This document shows, piece after piece, positions 4,215-6,547 of a stretch of DNA of 6,547 nt (position 1 is its first letter; the number at the start of each line of letters is the position of its first letter). The DNA comes from Opitutaceae bacterium (GTDB taxonomy: Bacteria > Verrucomicrobiota > Verrucomicrobiia > Opitutales > Opitutaceae). The notes beneath the pieces are model-generated. The model was not told the DNA's origin. It did no database searches and saw nothing but the letters and a program-made list of their open reading frames with translations. The translations under genes and the position numbers were made by a program. The stretch lies in NCBI GenBank assembly GCA_031282705.1, contig JAITDF010000119.1, positions 1-6,547 of the forward strand, read 5' to 3'.

Positions 4215-6452
4215 ATGACCATCCCCGCCAATCGCCGCCTTGTATTCTTTATCCGCTCCTGCCTCGGCGCGCTTTCCCTTCTCGCGCTGCCTGCCGCCGT
4301 CCGCGCCGACGTGCGACTCGCCGCGCCGTTCGGCGACAACGCCGTCCTCCAGCGCGACAAGCCCGTCGCCGTCTGGGGCGAGGCCGACCCCGGCGAAAAA
4401 GTCACCGTGCGTCTCGGCGCGCGCACCGCCGCGGCCACCGCCGGCGCCGATGGGCGCTGGCTCGTCCGCCTCGACCCCCTGCCCGCCGGCGCGGAACCCG
4501 CCGAGCTGGTCGTCGCCGGCAAAAACCAGGTCGTGCTCCAAAACATCCTCGTCGGCGACGTGTGGCTTTGCGCCGGCCAGTCCAACATGGAGTGGAACGT
4601 CGCCCGCGCCGACAACGCCGCCGCCGAGCTCGCCGCCGCCGATCATCCCGCCATCCGTTTTATAAAAATCGACCGCGCCATCGCCGGCGCGCCCGCGGCC
4701 CGCGCCACCGGCGCATGGCGCGTCTGCACGCCGCGCGACATCGGCGGCTGCTCCGCCGTCGCCTACTTTTTCGCCCGCGACATCCACCGCGAAACCGGCG
4801 TCCCCGTCGGCCTCGTGCAAAGCTCGTGGAGCGGCGCGATGATCGAATCCTTCCTGCCCGCCGGCACGCTCGAATCGACCGAATTCGCCGCCGTCGGGAA
4901 ACGCTGGCGGCAGACGCTCGACGCCTGGCCGATCAACAAAAAGAAATACGACGCCGACCAGTCCGCCTGGGAAAAAGAACGCGCCGCCGCCGCGGAGAAA
5001 AACCTGCCCTTCGGCAAACCCGCCCCGCGCCCTCCCGCCGGCCCCGGCCACCGCGACCAGCCTTCCGGCATCTACAACGCCATGGTCCACCCGCTCGCGC
5101 CCTTCGGCCTGCGCGGTTTCCTTTGGTATCAGGGCGAGGGCAACGCCCAGCGCTTCGATGAATACCACGCGCTCTTCACCGCGCTCATCCGCTCCTGGCG
5201 CGACCTCTTCCGGCAGGGCGACCTGCCTTTCTACTGGGTGCAGCTTCCCAACTACAAAGCCGGGCGCGGCGACGCGCGCATGCGCGCCTTCCTCCGCGAG
5301 GCGCAGGATCAGGCGCTCGCGCTGCCCGCCACCGGGCAGGCCGTCACCATCGACATCGGCAACCCCGACGACGAGCACCCGACCAACAAACAGGAAGTCG
5401 GCCGCCGCCTCGCCCTCATCGCCCTTGCCAAAGTATATGACAAATCCGTCCCGTTCGAAAGTCCTCGCATGATATCCGCGCATCCCAAAAAACATGCGAT
5501 GGAAATCACACTGGCGCACGCGGACGGACTCGCCCTGCGAGGAGGTGCCGCGCCTTCCTTTGAAGTCGCCGGGGAAGACCGCGAGTTTGCGCCGGCCGGC
5601 GTGCTGTCTATTAAAAAGGACACGGTGATGGTGTCATCACCCGGCGTCCCCCATCCCGTCGCCGCGCGCTACGCCTGGCTCAACGCCCCTGTCGCCAATC
5701 TATATAATTCCGCCGGCCTGCCCCTCGCGCCCTTCCGCACCGACGACTGGCCGGCCCTCGACGTCTCCCGCACCAGCGCGGTCGCGCCGCAGGACAAAGG
5801 CTCGGGCCGCGCGCAGGATTATTTTATGGAAAAACACGCCGCCTTCCTCGCCCGCGCCAAGGAAGGCCCGGTCAACCTCCTCTTCATCGGCGACTCCATC
5901 ACCGACGGCTGGAGCAAGGCCCCCGGCATCTGGGAAAAGCATTTCGGGCGCCACCAGCCCGCCAACTTCGGCATCTCCGGCGACTCCACCCAGCACGTCC
6001 TCTGGCGCATCGCCCACGGCGAACTCGACCGCATCGCGCCGAAGGTCGTCGTCCTCATGCTCGGCACCAACAACACCGCCAGCAACACGCCCCCCGAGAT
6101 CGCCGACGGCGTCGCCCGCGTCATCCGCCGCATCCAGGAAAAACTCCCGCAAACCCGAATCCTTCTCCTCGCCATCTTCCCGCGCGGCCCGCGCCGGAAC
6201 ACCGGCTATTACGACGACGGCATCCGCCGCATGGAAGTCATCAACGAGGTCAACCTCGACCTCTCCCGCCTCGCCGACGGGAAGCGCGTCCGCTTTTTGA
6301 ACATCAACGACGTTTTCCTCGGCCCCGACGGCAAAATCCCCGCCGACGTGATGCCCGACCAGCTCCACCCCGGCCCGAAAGGCTACCAACTCTGGGCCGA
6401 AGCCATGCAGCCCGTGCTCGACGAGATGATGGCCGGCCATTTCTCAAAGTGA
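4215..6452 (+). CDS. Exported sialate O-acetylesterase (SASA) fused to a GDSL/SGNH esterase
   Basis: The protein has 745 residues. ATG 4215 was preferred to an in-frame TTG at 4182 because it gives a standard signal peptide ending ...LALPAAVRA at residue 31. Residues ~32-110 are the N-terminal beta domain of the SASA family (NAVLQRDKPVAVWGEADPGE). Residues ~115-395 are the first SGNH hydrolase core: GQSNME with nucleophile Ser123, FLWYQGEGN at 302-310, and the catalytic Asp-x-His region PDDEHPTNK with Asp386/His388. Residues ~535-745 are a second, GDSL-type hydrolase of the PAF-acetylhydrolase-like group: GDSITDGW (Ser561), GISGDS, LGTNNT, and DQLHP with Asp715/His718. Both active sites look complete. 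The SASA family removes acetyl esters from sialic acids or plant polysaccharides; the GDSL module probably deacetylates sugars too. The name sialate does not prove that substrate. Codons 407-500 are less GC-biased than the rest. No clear Shine-Dalgarno is visible. Confidence 0.88.
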   Translation: MTIPANRRLVFFIRSCLGALSLLALPAAVRADVRLAAPFGDNAVLQRDKPVAVWGEADPGEKVTVRLGARTAAATAGADGRWLVRLDPLPAGAEPAELVVAGKNQVVLQNILVGDVWLCAGQSNMEWNVARADNAAAELAAADHPAIRFIKIDRAIAGAPAARATGAWRVCTPRDIGGCSAVAYFFARDIHRETGVPVGLVQSSWSGAMIESFLPAGTLESTEFAAVGKRWRQTLDAWPINKKKYDADQSAWEKERAAAAEKNLPFGKPAPRPPAGPGHRDQPSGIYNAMVHPLAPFGLRGFLWYQGEGNAQRFDEYHALFTALIRSWRDLFRQGDLPFYWVQLPNYKAGRGDARMRAFLREAQDQALALPATGQAVTIDIGNPDDEHPTNKQEVGRRLALIALAKVYDKSVPFESPRMISAHPKKHAMEITLAHADGLALRGGAAPSFEVAGEDREFAPAGVLSIKKDTVMVSSPGVPHPVAARYAWLNAPVANLYNSAGLPLAPFRTDDWPALDVSRTSAVAPQDKGSGRAQDYFMEKHAAFLARAKEGPVNLLFIGDSITDGWSKAPGIWEKHFGRHQPANFGISGDSTQHVLWRIAHGELDRIAPKVVVLMLGTNNTASNTPPEIADGVARVIRRIQEKLPQTRILLLAIFPRGPRRNTGYYDDGIRRMEVINEVNLDLSRLADGKRVRFLNINDVFLGPDGKIPADVMPDQLHPGPKGYQLWAEAMQPVLDEMMAGHFSK

Positions 6453-6471
6453 CAAGTATTCAAGTGGCAAG
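6451..6471. repeat. Short degenerate CAAG direct repeats
   Basis: CAAG recurs at 6453, 6461 and 6468 (GACAAGTATTCAAGTGGCAAG), a 7-8 bp period beginning in the esterase stop codon. It has the same style of short-unit intergenic repeat as at 3811-4169, but with only three units chance cannot be excluded. Confidence 0.35.
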
Positions 6472-6536
6472 AAGACCCCGGCGCCCGCCTCGCACTTAAA
6501 CTTATACTCTGATGTTACGCGGCGGCCAGTTTTGGC

Positions 6537-6547
6537 AGGGCGGTCTC
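6537..6547. repeat. Palindromic repeat, second copy cut by the window edge
   Basis: AGGGCGGTCTC is identical to 114-124, the left arm of the full palindrome near the start of the window. The right arm would lie beyond the edge. The bases before it (TTTTGGC) differ from those at the first copy. The rest of the 95-bp tail after the esterase stop holds no gene. Confidence 0.5.

Noticed and set aside
4167..5519. A 450-codon minus-strand ORF antisense to the esterase
   Set aside because: Gly/Ala/Val/Asp-rich shadow of the plus-strand frame, which carries the catalytic motifs.

Overview
The window is 6.5 kb of GC-rich DNA carrying three complete genes for secreted carbohydrate-active proteins, separated by AT-rich, repeat-filled intergenic DNA, with the edge of a transposon at the left end. 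The combination of a heparinase II/III-type lyase, a lone LamG protein and a sialate O-acetylesterase/GDSL fusion, together with strongly C/G-ending codons, AT-rich palindromic intergenic repeats and weak or absent Shine-Dalgarno sequences, suggests a polysaccharide-degrading Verrucomicrobiota member, possibly Opitutaceae. This placement is an inference from gene families and style, not from a marker gene.

Layout. Positions 1-104 hold the last 33 codons of an IS630-like transposase. The element appears to end at a TA dinucleotide (113-114), directly beside a GC-rich 19-bp palindrome (117-135). On the minus strand, 96-221 is a short ORF starting 17 bp after the lyase stop. It looks like the first ~29 codons of a following gene that was cut off by the palindrome and the transposon. 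239-2575 (minus) encodes a secreted heparinase II/III-family protein. 2576-2971 is a divergent intergenic region with two operator-like palindromes, 33 bp centre to centre, resembling LacI/GalR-family sites. 2972-3790 (plus) encodes a small secreted LamG/concanavalin-like protein. 3791-4214 is a non-coding, AT-rich region packed with three classes of inverted repeats; two inverted copies of a 29-bp repeat bound a unit of about 360 bp. 4215-6452 (plus) encodes a 745-aa exported protein with two complete SGNH-hydrolase-type esterase modules (SASA then GDSL). The last 95 bp hold short degenerate direct repeats and the start of a second copy of the palindrome seen at the left end.

How the genes may work together: all three proteins have N-terminal signal peptides, so they act outside the cytoplasm. 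A reasonable model is that the esterase removes acetyl groups from an acetylated, probably uronate-containing polysaccharide, the lyase cuts the backbone, and the LamG protein binds glycan or cell surface. The paired operator-like sites between the divergent lyase and LamG genes suggest sugar-responsive co-regulation. The substrate cannot be deduced from sequence alone. I see no RNA gene, CRISPR array or obviously new defence system. The most unusual parts are the nested-repeat intergenic unit at 3811-4169, the double-esterase fusion with its internal codon-use patch, and the gene broken by a palindrome plus transposon at the left edge.
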